From assembly GCF_037975245.1 (NCBI RefSeq), contig NC_092575.1:18623841-18687840 (forward strand): a DNA stretch of 64,000 nt, read 5' to 3'. Under the pieces are notes generated by a model, which worked only from the letters and a program-made list of their open reading frames with translations, had not been told where the DNA came from and did no database searches. The stretch comes from Apostichopus japonicus. Its lineage: Eukaryota; Echinodermata; Holothuroidea; Aspidochirotida; Stichopodidae. Shown in pieces: positions 10,880-23,929 of this stretch. The position numbers and the translations under genes are program-made. How positions within the stretch are numbered: the first letter of the stretch is position 1; every line of letters starts with the position of its first letter.

Positions 10880-11959
10880 CTTTCACCACTATAAAATCTC
10901 ATTGTTAAGGAAGGGTTATCATGGTTTTGGAACAACTTCTTAAACTGTTCTTTACAATGGTTCCTGTAACTTAGTCTATGGCGAGAATTATTTAGTCAAG
11001 AATATTCATTAGCATCAGTCCAGAGGAAAGGGTTAGAGTAAAGAGGGAGGGGGGGGGGCAGGCATCCGGGCATCTGGGTTCAAAAAGGTTGCGGGGTCGA
11101 ATATGGATAAAGAATGTATTCTCCTTTCCACAATATACTATAGAAGAAATGAGGATTTCAAATAGGAAGCCGTGTTAATTACCTATAATGCTTCTCGTAC
11201 TCATACCATGGCAACCATATCATCGAAAACAGAGGTAAGGAAAATAAAAAAGTAAAGTCTTACAAATATATATTTTATATTATCACTTTTAGATATACTT
11301 TTAACAGCTGCATTCATGTTAGAAAAGAAATATGAAATTTCCAAATCTGATAGTTTTGTAATATTTCAGTAAATAGTTGTGACATACACTTGCTGCTCAA
11401 TTGCTTTTTCCCCGGGAAAAGGGCCCTTTTCTTCTTGCTCTCAGTAACAGTATATACAAGAGGTGGTAAAAAGGAGGTATAACAGGGAAATGTATACAAA
11501 GTCCTGGTCCATAATGCTTATTTTATATACTGACCTCTTGTCTGACAGATAATGTTTCAATGGTCATTCTGTCGTAGCAATGACCTCTCCGAACCTTCAC
11601 CGATGACAAGAGTTCAAAACTTGCCTAACTTGAATCCCAACCCCCGGTACATCGATGATGCAATATCTCATATGGAAGTTTTAAATGGCTATGGCACATA
11701 GATTCTCAAACTGCTCCAAAGAAAATTACAGATATAAACGGGTAGTTTATGCAGCGATGGATTTCCTGGAAAAAGGAGGATGCTCAGGACTGTTTGTAGC
11801 TTGATTTTGAGTACCAAAGGGGTTTCAAAAGAGAGGGTCGTGGCCCCGTAGACCTACTCCCTGGATCTATAGTGTACATGATCAGTGAAAATGCTGGGTT
11901 TTCTGATTTCTGAATCGATGTAGCTTTTATAGTCTATCAGCTAGATGAGAAATGGGGGA
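10880..11959. other. Non-coding region between TGACCT repeats and hAT element (U1)
   Basis: It holds a G-run at 11049-11058 and unit-repeated sequence (U2 24650-26053, U3 49410-50430). Short open frames are not conserved between units. No gene is seen. Confidence 0.45.
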
Positions 11960-12486
11960 CAGTGGCGTAGCTAGGGGGTCAAGGGAGGGCATGTGCCCCC
12001 AGCGCCGGGTTTAGGGGGTCGCTGAAATGGGAGACTGAGAGTAAAAAAAATAAGCACTTTTTAGAAAAACATGACAAAATTGGTGTATGTCCTCAGGCAT
12101 GAATATTTTCCAGTTACTAATAAAAATCTGAACTGAATGTAGATGTTTTTATTAGTAAATTTATAGATTGTGATTTCTTTTCAGTCCATTTCGACCGTTT
12201 TCTCCTTTTTTTTTATTCTGTTCTGTATTCTGTAATGACTACATGTCACGGAAATTTCGGGTATTTCAGTATACAGTTCCAAGGCAGTAGATTTCGAAAG
12301 GTGGAAATATCATAGGCGTACGAGCACAATTTGATTTGGGGGGGGGGGGGGGGGGCTATAACGACTTGCCCGAAATATATAACCAAAAATTTTCGCGCTC
12401 AATTTATTTTTTCTTTCAGTAGTGGGGGGGGGGGCGCCATTTTCTACATTTGTACCCGGGCGCCAAAACCTCTAGCTACGCCACTG
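11960..12486. mobile_element. hAT-type element, TIR CAGTGGCGTAGCTAG (U1)
   Basis: It ends CTAGCTACGCCACTG. The TSD is ATGGGGGA on the left (11952-11959) and ATGGGCGA on the right (12487-12494). Its inner right part (from ~12312) resembles the CATAGGCGTAGGAG family, so it is a mosaic or relative. Confidence 0.8.
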
Positions 12487-12874
12487 ATGGGCGACCACCC
12501 TGTGTCAGCAATACAATCAATACAAAAATACAACTGGATCATGTAAAGTAATGATGTTGCACTGGCAGAATTGTTTGAATTCCAAACCTTGCAGCTTCCC
12601 TTTAGCGTATCCCATCGTTTAAAAAGAAACTCCAGACGGAGGAAGATGTACTTTCGATGGATGGAAAGAGGAACACACTCATCAGACCTGTTTGCAACAA
12701 ATACACGTTTTGTACAGAACATGTTAACTGCAAACGTTAATATCTCGAAAAAACAGTACCTAGGAACTGAACGGAGATTTCACCAGGATGCTAATAGAAT
12801 ATGGACATCTTGCATGGTTAAAAATATATATTTCCTCCAGACTATCCTCTCTCATGAGAACCCTACTGCTGCTA

Positions 12875-14095
12875 CTACTTGCCAGTGTATCTTGGTGGAA
12901 CCTCCCTGCCGGACAGAGCAAACGTTTCCTCTAGCGTCTCTGCCAAGTACGGGTTCAGTGATTCACTAACTCGACAGATCCAGTCCGATAACTTTGGGAA
13001 ACCGTCAAACGGATCTCGATGAAAACATTCCAGAGTCACGATCTGTCAGGACCAAAGAGAGGTAAGAAGATGTTCGGCAATTCATCCCAAATATACTAGA
13101 AATAAAACTCTCAAACGGTACAAAAAGTGGCAACATTTTTAGTGAAACGTTTTGATTTCTTTTACAATAAACTTGTAGTTTACGGTAGTACTCACAATTC
13201 ATTAATGCTACTGTGCAGTGTTACCAGTTTGGCTAATTACATGCCAGAAATGCCAACATTTAGCATTTTTCAAATTTCACTGGGTGGAGGAAAAAATGAC
13301 ACTTCCAGCCAAACAGCCTTTCGGTGGTTCTTTGTGGCCTTTTTTTTTTAATGGCCTACCAATGCAAGAGAAATGGTCGCTAAAAATTCCCACAAAGAAC
13401 ATTGATTTTGACCATTTCTAGTTGGTCAGTCTGACTTTGGACTTACGTGTTGGTAGAAACATTGGATTTGTTTGTTACCACATTTCAGTCCCTAATGTTC
13501 ATCTAAGAGACCCCCATAGCAACGAATTGTGAACAAACGCAATTCCTACCCACTATACAATGTCAACTGACATTAAAAAAAAAAACAGAAAATTCGTATT
13601 TTGCATTTTTTCACCCGATTTGGCCGCCAATCTGGGCGGTTGCGTCAGAAAAATCCGGCAACCCTGCTCCTATGTGTTGACATATTCTTTATGACAAATA
13701 TTTTTCATATTACTAACATCCTTTTTTCCCCCATCACAGGGAAACAGTATACTGGGAAATCGTTTAACAAAACTAAAAGATTTCCTCCTCTCTGCAATGT
13801 GTTTCCAATATGTGAACAAAATGACAGAAACTCTAAAGAAGCCTAAATTATTTATTAAAGACATCCTTAAAAAAACATTTCAGGATAAACTTTCAAATGT
13901 GACAAGCTCTTCTTAAGAATACAAAATGTTTACCTCATTTGCAGCAAAGATGTCGGCCACACTTATTTCATTTCCGCAGAGGAATTTCTGATCACCTAAG
14001 AATGTCTTCTGGACAATATGTGTAATTTTCTTGACATTTAATTCCAGTTTTTCCTTTTCTTTGGGGTTATTATGTCCTTTCATCAATGCTTTCCA
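12875..14095 (-). pseudogene. GSTT-B 3' fragment, exons 4-5, orphan with broken acceptor (unit U1)
   Basis: Exon 4 is 13934-14095 (54 codons, starting WKALMKGHNN and containing FLGDQKFLCGNEISVADIF). Exon 5 is 12875-13042 (55 codons plus TAG), starting IVTLECFHRDPFDGFPKLSDW. Both are phase 0, as in GSTT-A, and match the theta C-terminal domain (the ISVADI helix N-cap and PKLSDW). This is a second gene, clearly diverged from GSTT-A. No exons 1-3 lie upstream because the next unit (U2) begins at 14593. In addition, the exon 4 acceptor is AA (positions 14096-14097 read tt on the plus strand), where U2 and U3 keep AG. It is very likely non-functional although its reading frames remain open. Confidence 0.8.
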
Positions 14096-15663
14096 TTGAT
14101 GTAAAAATAAGAAGGTTAAATTAAGAACTAAAGCATCTTCAAACTAGACGGAATAATAAAAGTAAGAAAGTAATTAAAATTCAAACTACAGTAGTTAGGC
14201 TTAATATGCATGAAATTGAGAGCTGATCCATGATTTGGAAGATGATCAGGGTAAGGTTACCATATTTTTTTTCTAGAGAAACCATGATGAGATGATGATA
14301 TGTGGAGATGTCTATTTTGAGGGAGTTTCCCTGCACTCTCTGGGAAAACTTGATTTTGAGGGGTAACCTACATGCAAATGGTACCAGATTAGAAGTTAAT
14401 GATTCAATCCAGCGTACTTTTAATATAATAATTAACACATAAGACCAAAAGAATTGTTACTACTTACAATTTGCATGTCTGTACTTAAATTAAAGTAGCC
14501 AGAGTGTCAAATGATCATCAAGAGAACTTTGCTACTGAATTTATTACAAATTTGTTAGAACCACCTTACAAATGTGGACATTTTGTAGGTAGTTAAAAGT
14601 TATTAAAAGTAATTTTTAAATTTTCCACCACCTAGAAGGGATAAACTCAAAGAAGGAATATCTGTTCGGGTTGACAACAAGGACACACTCATGCAACTTG
14701 CTCAAGTCACCGATTGTTGAAATTAAGTTCAGTGACACATTTCATTCGTTGAGAGCAAAAGTTCTTGCAGGCTGATGTGGAAGCACATGTGTGAACTTGA
14801 TTGAAGTTACTCTGGAGGGGTAGCCTACAGTTTTATTTTGCATACAAATAACATATATCGACGTGCCATCACCATGGCACATAAATTCATGACAACCTCA
14901 TGGTATCAAATTGAATGAATTAAAAACTTAGTAACTTTTCATTCATTGTGTGAAAAATGTAGCTTCGGTGTAGTCCCGAATCGTATTGGGGGGGGGGGGA
15001 TGCTAAGGCCTAACACTTCGTTCAGATGTAGTATCCAATTGGAAGTTTGGGTATCAAAACGAGGACACCAATTGAAATTTGACAGATCATTTTCAGCAGA
15101 TTTGAACCAACAAATTTCATTATAACCCTCCAAAGAGGTATATATTTCGGAATCTCGGGATCTTTCTGATTATTGTGCGGAACAAATGTTTCTTTTGATA
15201 CTGTATTTCTCACACGTGTAATGGGGAAAAAAACAATTACTAGTTGAAAATTTATTCAATCTTAGAAACACTCTCAAACCCATTTGCGAATCTGAACATA
15301 ATGGATATTAATAGTGAGGGCGGAAGAACTATAACCTTATAATATTAGTGATATATTAGCGTGCTGGTTAATCCGGCCCACGTCGTGTCTTACTGTATTA
15401 TTTCCAATGATACTTCCTTAGTAATACTCGGTATTAGGCTTTGTAAATTGCCAATCAAACGTAAGAAAAACGTTATGTGATCCTTTTTCCTTCTTCTTTT
15501 GAAAGAAAAGTCACGAAAGAAAGAGATTGGTACGAAAACCACTCTTATGCCAGCTCCTCAGTCCCCTAATTACGTCATCAAGACTGTGACCGTGTGATTA
15601 TGGCGATGTTATGTGAAATGTGTATCACGGTTCCCTGGGAAGGGAATAGATGTTAAACATTTA

Positions 15664-15686
15664 TTATCTTAGCCAAAAGACCGAGA
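15664..15686 (-). ncRNA. U2 snRNA 5'-end fragment (U2 unit)
   Basis: Same site as at 2193, with two substitutions (GGTCTTTTGGC and an altered GATC), so it is drifting. Confidence 0.4.
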
Positions 15687-17466
15687 CTGGCCGGGTTACC
15701 TTACTTTCTGTTAAACCAGGGCCCGGACACATTAATGTTTTATCCAGCGGTAGAGTTGTTTATACTTCAAATTCTGTGATATGATGCATGTTGCAAATTC
15801 TGGTTGGCAGTGGCGTTGCCAGACATTTCAATCTTGGGGAGCACAGCACTTAATTAGGGGGGGGGGGGCAGAATGTTTATTTGTGAATGCCGTCCTGGGG
15901 GAGGGGTCTAAGGTGAGGGGTGTTCCCCCTTTTAATTGAGGTTCCTTAGATGCAATCTGGTGCTGTATTTTGCAAATTTTAGAAAGTTTATGTTCCAAAA
16001 AATTTTGGGCTTATTCTGTCCGATATTTGTGTTTTTAATTGAAGCAGATAAAGTTTTTGTTTGAGATTTTTTAACACTAAAAGTCGCATCTGGGGGGACC
16101 TGTGGGGCACGATCTTTTGGGGGGTGCACGTGCCCCGTACGCATGATCTTTTTTTCGGTGTAGTGCGTTTGATGAAGGTGTTTCTATAGCACATCGTCCG
16201 TGGTGGTATGGTTCCATTTTGTAAGGGGTGCTTGGACGTAAATTGGTACTATACGTAATAATATTTAATTCTTTGTTAAAACTACTTTTGTCAGTGAGTT
16301 ATGAACATATGCTCTCCATCTCGCCATCAATGTTAATTTTTGACAAATGAAAGGGCATGGTTTAAAAAAATTCTGGTAATTGTTCAAACGAATTAATGAA
16401 CGATTAACGTATATTTTGCAATAAAATACGGGAGGGTACAGAGAGAAAGAGGGTGTTGGGGGTGGGGGTGAAGGTAATGTCTGAGAACACAAACTCTCAA
16501 GACAACGAGAAAAAGAGGAACGAAAGTTGTCTACACAGATGTGAGTACTTTACAGAAATTGAGATATATTGTAATTTCTTTTTAAAATGTTCTAAAATAA
16601 TTCTACGTGTTAGTTGACACATTTATGAATGTAATATGGTTATACATGCACAGAAGGTTATGCAGCGAGTGGACGAAGAAAGTCTATTAATATTAATGGT
16701 TACTAAAAGTAGGAACTTGAGAGGTTAATTGTCTTCAACAAATTTATCATATGGAATATAATTTACCCACTAAAATAGAAAGAGAAACTGACATTCTTTC
16801 GGAATGTAGGAAACTTGTTTTGTTTGTTGCAAATGTAAATATAAACAAAGTTTTCAGCTGAAAGAACGCTTCCAAATTTATATCTTAACTTAAAATGTAA
16901 TACAAAATGTTATCAAACGTTTTGTGACGTCACAGATGGCATAGGCACACGTGTATGTTATACACAGGCAGCAGGAATGTAATTCCTTACTTTAAGCCAC
17001 CAAAAAAGCACAAGAAACGATGAAGTTAAGCGTAAACTTATGAAACACTTGAAAACGAAGCAAACTATGTAATAAAATTATATCATTAATACATTAGATT
17101 ACATTACGTTTGTGCTACAAGAAATTGTCTGCATTGGATTCTACCGTCAAATCACATATTATTCGCTACAGTTTCGGACACACATGTTTGACGAAAGGAG
17201 ATGAAGGGGTGGTGGGGGGGGGGGGGGTACAGTCCGGGCCCGGGTCAATTATAGGAAGTCTGGAAGAAAGGATAATGTATTCTCCTTTTCATAAATATAG
17301 GAAGAATTGATTAAAATTGGGAGATTTCAAAAACGGACTACAGTGACATAAATTATTGTCCCCGCAGTCCGATCTGGCTCTCGAAAACCCTGCAGGCTGA
17401 GGTCAGAAGTTCATTGAAACCTCGCGAAACTCTACTACTACAAATGAAGTGTTATTTAACTATCCG

Positions 17467-17472
17467 TTTATT
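17467..17472 (-). promoter_or_regulatory. Poly(A) signal AATAAA, GSTT-A copy 2
   Basis: Canonical hexamer about 105 bp past the stop. Confidence 0.6.
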
Positions 17473-17575
17473 ACGTAACTAAAAATGTAAGTCATATATT
17501 GGTCTACATTTCTACAATTTGGCAATAAGAAATACGCCAGATTTTCCGAACTATTATCTGTCTGTCATTGATGGT

Positions 17576-20500
17576 CTATGATGACATCTGCTGGATAACT
17601 TTGCGTTCAATAGAGGTCGAAGGGTCAGAGCTGGCCATAAAATTTTTTCGGATCTCATAGAATTGTTTGTAGACCTCATCAAACTCTGGATTCAGACTTT
17701 CCTTGACGCGTTCGACCCAGGCTGCCAGTTTGGGGTGGTTTTTGGTGGTATCCCGACCGGATAGTGTTGGTTGTATGACCTGTATTTGCATAATATATAT
17801 GTATATGCATGAGTGTTGAAAGAAGGAAGAAATGTGTGGACAATATCCGGTCCGGTGTTTATACAAACAGAGAGAAATATATCGTGGATTATCAATGGAG
17901 AATTAAATAAATCAAATTTTCGAGAGTGTATGCTTAGTGTAGACCAGGGTGTCCCTACAGTAGCTTTATCCCCCCCCCCCACGAACCCCTCTGTGGATGT
18001 CAGAGTTGTCCACGAACCCCCAACTTTTCGGGACACGATCTGAGTCATTATTATACTATAATACTCATAACAGTGCTTCGTGAAGATCAAGTATCATGTT
18101 CATGCACCCCAGTTAGGGAACCCCTGGTGTAGCGACCGTCCTACCATGAGGTGAGGTGAATAGTGTGGACGGACATGTAATAACGGGATACCTGTCACCA
18201 CCGTCGTTCACCCCCCATTGTCATTAAGTAGATTTATTCCTTTTGTTTATTATGTTAATAATGACACGAACTCTCAATTTTCTACACTTCTAAAAAGAAA
18301 AACAAAATTTTACAGAATACAAACTGAGATCAGGCCTTATAACTTTATTATTTCTTCCTTCTTTCTTATTTTTACCTCGGCAAGGGCTAGGATATCAGCA
18401 ATGGATATTTCGTCACCACATAGGAACTTTTGATCCTTTAGGAAGGTATCCTGGAGTTGGCTTGCTACGTACTCCATCTGCTTCACGTTTTCTTTGGCAT
18501 CTTCTTCTGACGAAGGTTTACAATATGAGCGCATTTTGGAAAGATACTGCAAAATGGTACATACAACAAAGAACAAAGTTTATCTTTAGTAAATATGGTT
18601 GTTTGTAGGTTTATGTAGTTTTCCTTTAGTACACCTATCTATAAATGATGGGGCTATACCTATATGCACATTAACCTTTCAACTTGTGGAAGTCGGCGGG
18701 TACAGGACACGTTGGTAATAAGTAAATGCGAAGGCGAAGAAGGGGGGGGGGCGTACGGCCAGTAGCGGACTGGGCCATAGATTGCTTTCGAATTTCTCAG
18801 TGATCCAACCGCCGGCTCTGAAACAAGCAGCGGATTTGGCGCAAAGATGGAATCGGCGCATTTGGCGCAAAGAGGAAATTTGCACCTTCGGGGCTTCGGA
18901 CCAAATGACGCACAGGTTCCGAGCAGGGTAGGCCAATCCGCCACTGAGTAGAGCATGTCCAGGTAACGGAAAAGGGTAAATCTCTCCATATTATAATATG
19001 AACGATGTTTAAAACCTAGCAAAGTTGAAAACCACATTAAATTTAAAATAACCGAAACGAAACTATATATATATATACCTCATCTCGAAAAACTTTGCCA
19101 AACAGTTGTCTGGTGCTTCCATCGTGGTACGAAAGATATTCGTTCACTCTTGATTTTTTTCTCAAATCTTTGGGGTACCAATGATCATCGATATCCTTTG
19201 AAAATTTCTCAATCACATAGAAAAGGATAGCCCAACTGATGGAGAGGGGAAAATGGCAAAATTATGAAAAGGGACAATTATATAAAATATAGAAAATTGT
19301 AAGAAAAGACAAAAATGGAAGCATAATCATCACGACGACGACAAGTAAATACATGGTAGATGACTCACCTTTATAGACATATAATTTTAACTTTTTGGGG
19401 GGTTGAAATTTTAACTGCTTTTAAATGTGGAGAAAATTGTACAGATAATAAATACATATATGCATTTGTGGACTGATGTGTTTTGAGCAAGTTTAAATGT
19501 CATTTGAGGTCAGTTCACCACGTTCTTAAATTTCGATAAAAAAAAAGTTATGTCTTCTTTCTGTCAGTATATAGTTCTTCAAAGCATAACTCAGCCATGT
19601 GGCTTTATATATTGCAATGTGTTGGGATAAGAACGAGTGAAAGTTGTTATCATACGTCGAGTTTGGTCATTTTGTGGGCCTGTTTGGAAAGAATCGTTTT
19701 CGGCCACTTTTGTTTAATTTTTTTTCCAAAGTTTTATATATTTTATAACTGTACGGAAAATATTACAAACTAGAATTAAACTCTTGGTGCATGGTTATAT
19801 ATAGTACATAGCCTTGCTCTCTCATTTTCTACCGAATTAATTTAGTTTTGATATAGGCCTATCTCTCATTTTCAAGAAACTTGTATTTGTTCAAGTTTGA
19901 AGACTCTAAGCATGCATGCATGCTCTCTTAGCGACTTAAATTGACTTACCCTTCAGTGAGAATATAGTCGCCGTCTTTCAGGACCGGGACGCAATGACGC
20001 GGATTAATTTTCAGAAACTCAGGAGAGTGTTGTTCATCTGTAGAGAAATTATATTTGAACATAACACTTATTTAAACGTTGAAGTTTATTCCACTATAGC
20101 GTTAACCTGTACACATATATAATGTAAAAACATATGTTGCAAGGCTGGTCCGCCAAGTCCCCTCCCTGCCTCCCCTTCACCGGCTCACTCAGTACTGACC
20201 GAAGCTGAAACTGGATTCAGATTAATGAGAACAAAATAATCAGATAGAGGCAGGGTATATAATGCATGGGTTCTGTTGATTGGAAAATCATATCTCGCCC
20301 TATAGCTTATAATAATCACATCCTCGTAACATTTTCTATTTTTACGGTGGGTCGCGCGGGATTTCCCCAGACGTCGACAATTTCTTCTACAGTTTTCGGA
20401 ACTTGTAGACGGAGATCGATGAATTGTTATTATGGTTTTAACATCAATCCATAGTCCAAGCTAGCTTTCATTAATTATTATGAGTACGAAGGCTGCAGTG

Positions 20501-21874
20501 AGGTAATTAGGCATTGGTAACTGAAGCAGTCGTGACGCATTCCTCAAGGTGAGCCTAAAAACTTGCGGATCGGCTGCTATAATTGACAATCTTTATGATC
20601 CAACTGATAAACAGCGGGAACTTTAAACTGCCATGGCTATGAACCGGTATTTCTGTTACTCCTGGAGCCGGGCTGAGCGCGTGTATAACAGCATCATCAC
20701 TTTAGCTAAGTTATATGTGCACACAGTTATTATATACGGAGATGGAAGGATATAGAGATTAAATACAACTAACTAAATTGAGATGTTCGTTAAACGCACA
20801 ACCTCGCGAGGGGAGACTCATTCAGGCGCGTAGCCAAGGAAGGGGGGGGGGACGAATGGGGCAACCGCCCCCCTTGAGCATATTTTTGTACTTTTTTTTT
20901 ATGATATCGCTAGTAATTTCAAAATAGAAAATGCTTAGATGCAACTAACAAGGCCTGGAAAGTGTCACTTCCAGCGATCTGGGAGGCATTTTCGGCCAAC
21001 ATTTTCTTGTACGCTTCGCGCCAACTCATGGTGGCGCTACGCTTAGGATAGCCTTGCTACAGCTGCTACCGTTTTCGCCCCTCCCTTGGCAAATTCCTCG
21101 CTATGCCCCTGGACTCACTAGTATATAACAAACCGCATCAATCCGGATTTTTCATATATTAGGAATAATCAGGCTATATACTTATGTTTTTATTCATCCA
21201 CGATCAATGCCAGTATACGATACCCATATATCAAACCATTACTGAGACAAAACTGAGTCTCCAAAAAATGAACTGACTAGCTTACATGCTTTAATTTATT
21301 GTCAATATTACATTGAACCAAGGATTTCTGCAAAAACACACACAACCCCCCCCCCACCACGCACACACGACCCCCCCCCCACCCCCGTAACTTACCTATA
21401 AACTCGTAGCCTACTCATATATTGGAGCTAATGCAAAAATGACATACACGTGCTTTGAGCAGACTTGTTCTCCAAATACTTTTATTCAGTAACAGGGGGG
21501 AAATTTAAACATGTACAATACTCCTATACCGTATACTTATAGTGCTGTTGTACTCGTGCTGAACATACTAGCCTGCTGTGTATATCCACACCTAACGATT
21601 GCTGAAGTGTGCGTGTATGACAATTATGAATAATCTATAGACATGGGCATTTCCGACCTACCGGTACCTGCTAGTCTATATGATAGACCTATATATATAC
21701 TATATACAATATACTGCACTATATATATTATATACCACTTATTATATACTACCGTATCATACCTGAAGACAGATCTATAATATGCTCTTCCACCAGTATA
21801 CCAGTTTTCTTTAGAAAGATTCGAACAGATCTCGATGGACAAGATATCGGATTGTAGTAAAACTGTAGCGCCAT
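17576..21874 (-). CDS. GSTT: GSTT-A copy 2: theta-class glutathione S-transferase, complete, 5 exons (unit U2)
   Basis: Exons in coding order are 21763-21874, 19950-20037, 19079-19235, 18376-18546 and 17576-17779, giving 243 aa with the same phases as copy 1. The start is MALQFYYNPISCPSRSV, so catalytic Ser11 is kept although neighbouring residues differ (NPISC in place of YPLSM). Exon 2 reads VPVLKDGDYILTEG. Exon 3 has LFYVIEKF and LRKKSRV, and exon 4 begins YLSKMRSYC where copy 1 has CLSKM. The end is VIQQMSS followed by TAG. The first-domain changes next to Ser11 could alter substrate preference, which is inference. Intron 1 contains a 289-bp hAT-type element shared only with unit U4. Intron 4 and intron 3 each carry a MITE common to all units. 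Confidence 0.93.
17945..18126. mobile_element. hAT-type MITE in GSTT-A intron 4 (U2)
   Basis: Same site. TSD GTGTAGAC on the left, GTGTAGCG on the right. Confidence 0.85.
18760..18946. mobile_element. MITE in GSTT-A intron 3 (U2)
   Basis: Same element and site as at 5714. Confidence 0.7.
20823..21111. mobile_element. hAT-type MITE in GSTT-A intron 1 (U2)
   Basis: It starts CAGGCGCGTAGCC and ends GCTATGCCCCTG. The TSD is GACTCATT and GACTCACT. It is absent in U3, where the empty site GACTCACC is seen near 44045. It contains TACGCTTCGCGCCAAC, a motif shared with several other repeats here. Confidence 0.8.
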
Positions 21875-21945
21875 GTTGAGTTGAATTCTTCTACCGTATT
21901 GAATGTTTACTGAGCTCTGGTGAAATGCTTCGCACACCAAACACT

Positions 21946-21953
21946 ATTATATT
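21946..21953 (-). promoter_or_regulatory. TATA-like box upstream of GSTT-A copy 2
   Basis: The minus strand reads AATATAAT about 75 bp before the ATG, homologous to the copy 1 site. Confidence 0.3.
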
Positions 21954-22076
21954 GAACACTGACGCTTCAACGCTTTAGCACACAACGGAGTCTAGGTCAA
22001 CTAAAAGCTGTATGATTCCACACACACATCGGCGTATACTGTACCACTGTGTGTAAATAAATCTATGTTGTTCAAG

Positions 22077-22105
22077 CAGGGAGCTGCTAGAGTAGCAGCT
22101 CCCTG
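22077..22105. mobile_element. 29-bp perfect hairpin insertion (U2 only)
   Basis: Arms CAGGGAGCTGCT and AGCAGCTCCCTG surround a 5-nt loop. It is flanked by the duplication GTTCAAG (22070-22076 and 22106-22112). U1 and U3 have a single GTTCAAG. Confidence 0.75.
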
Positions 22106-23553
22106 GTTCAAGTACGCACCGGGCAGACACTTGAATCTGCTGTGTCATGCTTGTGTGATTTAGTTGCAAGAGGGTCCATGTCATGAGTTGGTAGTTATGG
22201 CTTCTTAAAAGACGATTAGGTCTACATTAGAATGTGTCTTTTTCCTTTTCTTTTTTTTCTGGCCTGAAGAAAATCCTACTGACTATTTCTGAAAGTTTTG
22301 CTCTAAATTCTTACCTTTTTCCAGCGACTTGTCTGCCGGCAAAAGTTTAATAGCAAAAATAAACCCCTACTTTGTATGGATGTTGTGGGGAGTGGGGGGG
22401 GGGGGTGGTCCGGTTGGGAGGGGATTTTGATCGATGAACTTTAGGATAAATCAGAATAGTCCCAAAATATGTTAGATGGAACTGCGGCCCACAAATGGTC
22501 ACTTCCTCCAATGATCGCTCAGTCTGAGATATGTTATGCTTAGGCTCAAGGCAAGTTATTCAGTGGCACATTAATTATAATCAGTTTTCTTGGGGGGGGG
22601 GGGAGGGAGGGGGTTGTGGGGTGAAGTGAAGTGAAGACAGTTTAAGTTTGCAACATTTGTATATTAAATCTGTCGGCAATGTTTTCTCTCTGGTCCGCGT
22701 TGTAGGGCAACACGCTATAGCTATATATACTGCTTTGTGATTGGCGATACCAGAATAACTGCATGAATGGCACTTCAAAGGTTAATTCACGGCGGAAAGG
22801 CTTTAGTTTTGTTTTACCGGAGTCGATTGGAGACTATGGGGGGGGGGGGGGCAAACATCATCCGATGGGGAACCTTCCCCAGTCCCTCGTTGCCACCGAC
22901 CACTAACGGTTTGTTCCAAGTCGAGCTATAACCCAAAACGTGACTAAAAGTATTATTCTCCTAAATGTTCACATCAAATCAGACGGTGTTCAATATGACA
23001 GCAATCGTGTGTAAAGCACAAATTTTGGAAGTTGAATTTTAAGTTTCAACGCTACTGGCCGTTCTCGATATGCCAGAGACAAAATGGTCACATGCTGTCC
23101 AATTTTGGTTGGCAACCTAAAAAGCAATTACACTGATTGTCAAATTTGGTCATTCGCAAACATTGGAAATACATTGTGTTGGTAAACTGAGAAATGTAAA
23201 GTCTGGAAATTTGACACAAACTGTAAGATTGTTTACTCACGATTTAAGGACAGTGTAAATTAATTGTATTTACTTTTGCTTCAAATATTGATTCATCCCA
23301 ATTTCAATTTAACCGGACAACGTTAATTCGTGTATAGGCAATCAATTATGCCCCCATCGATTAGCTCTCCTCCAAACCAAAAACAAAAAATTACCGAAAT
23401 AAAACTTCAAAGGTCATTTCCCACATTTACATTCGTTTCAATTGAAAATGTTTCCAGGGTTCTGCTCACATTATTCTTGGGAACTGAAATTTGACATTTT
23501 ATAAAGATACTGTTCTAATGATAATTTACGTTTCACGTGTAGACTATAAAAAT

Positions 23554-23555
<2 letters not shown>

Positions 23556-23613
<58 letters not shown>
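23556..23613. repeat. (AT)n microsatellite (U2)
   Basis: About 28 AT units in U2-specific sequence (roughly 23410-23680) not present in U1 or U3. Confidence 0.85.
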
Positions 23614-23616
<3 letters not shown>

Positions 23617-23929
23617 TATCATCCGGCAAATATTCTGATGAAAAAAATGTTTTATGGAAATATGCTTCTCCGAGGCATCACGTACATTTGTTTGCTTCAA
23701 GTATAATTTACTTCCGGTACAAAAATTATTACCTTAATTTAAATGAACACAGCCAAAAACCAAGATGACAAATTTCATTGTGGTTTCGATGATGTAACAT
23801 GAGCAGTTTTCTTCATTAATCTGACGCAATGTATAGTGAGGGTTTACAACATACTAGATCTTAGTAATACAGTGAAAAGCAGTGTGATGTGACAAACAAT
23901 AAACTGACAATGACACATGCTGTCCTGAA

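Larger units (their letters stand above)
959..14592. repeat. Tandem unit U1 (~13.6 kb)
   Basis: It carries GSTT-A copy 1 and the orphan GSTT-B exons 4-5. The left edge is an inverted repeat, TTAGCAT-8 nt-ATGCTAA (959-980), also found at the left edge of U3. The right edge joins U2 at GGTAG/TTAAAAGTTATT, the same joint as between U3 and U4. Confidence 0.9.

Noticed and set aside
12571-12969. 132-codon plus-strand frame
   Set aside because: It overlaps GSTT-B exon 5 in antisense and is not kept in U2.
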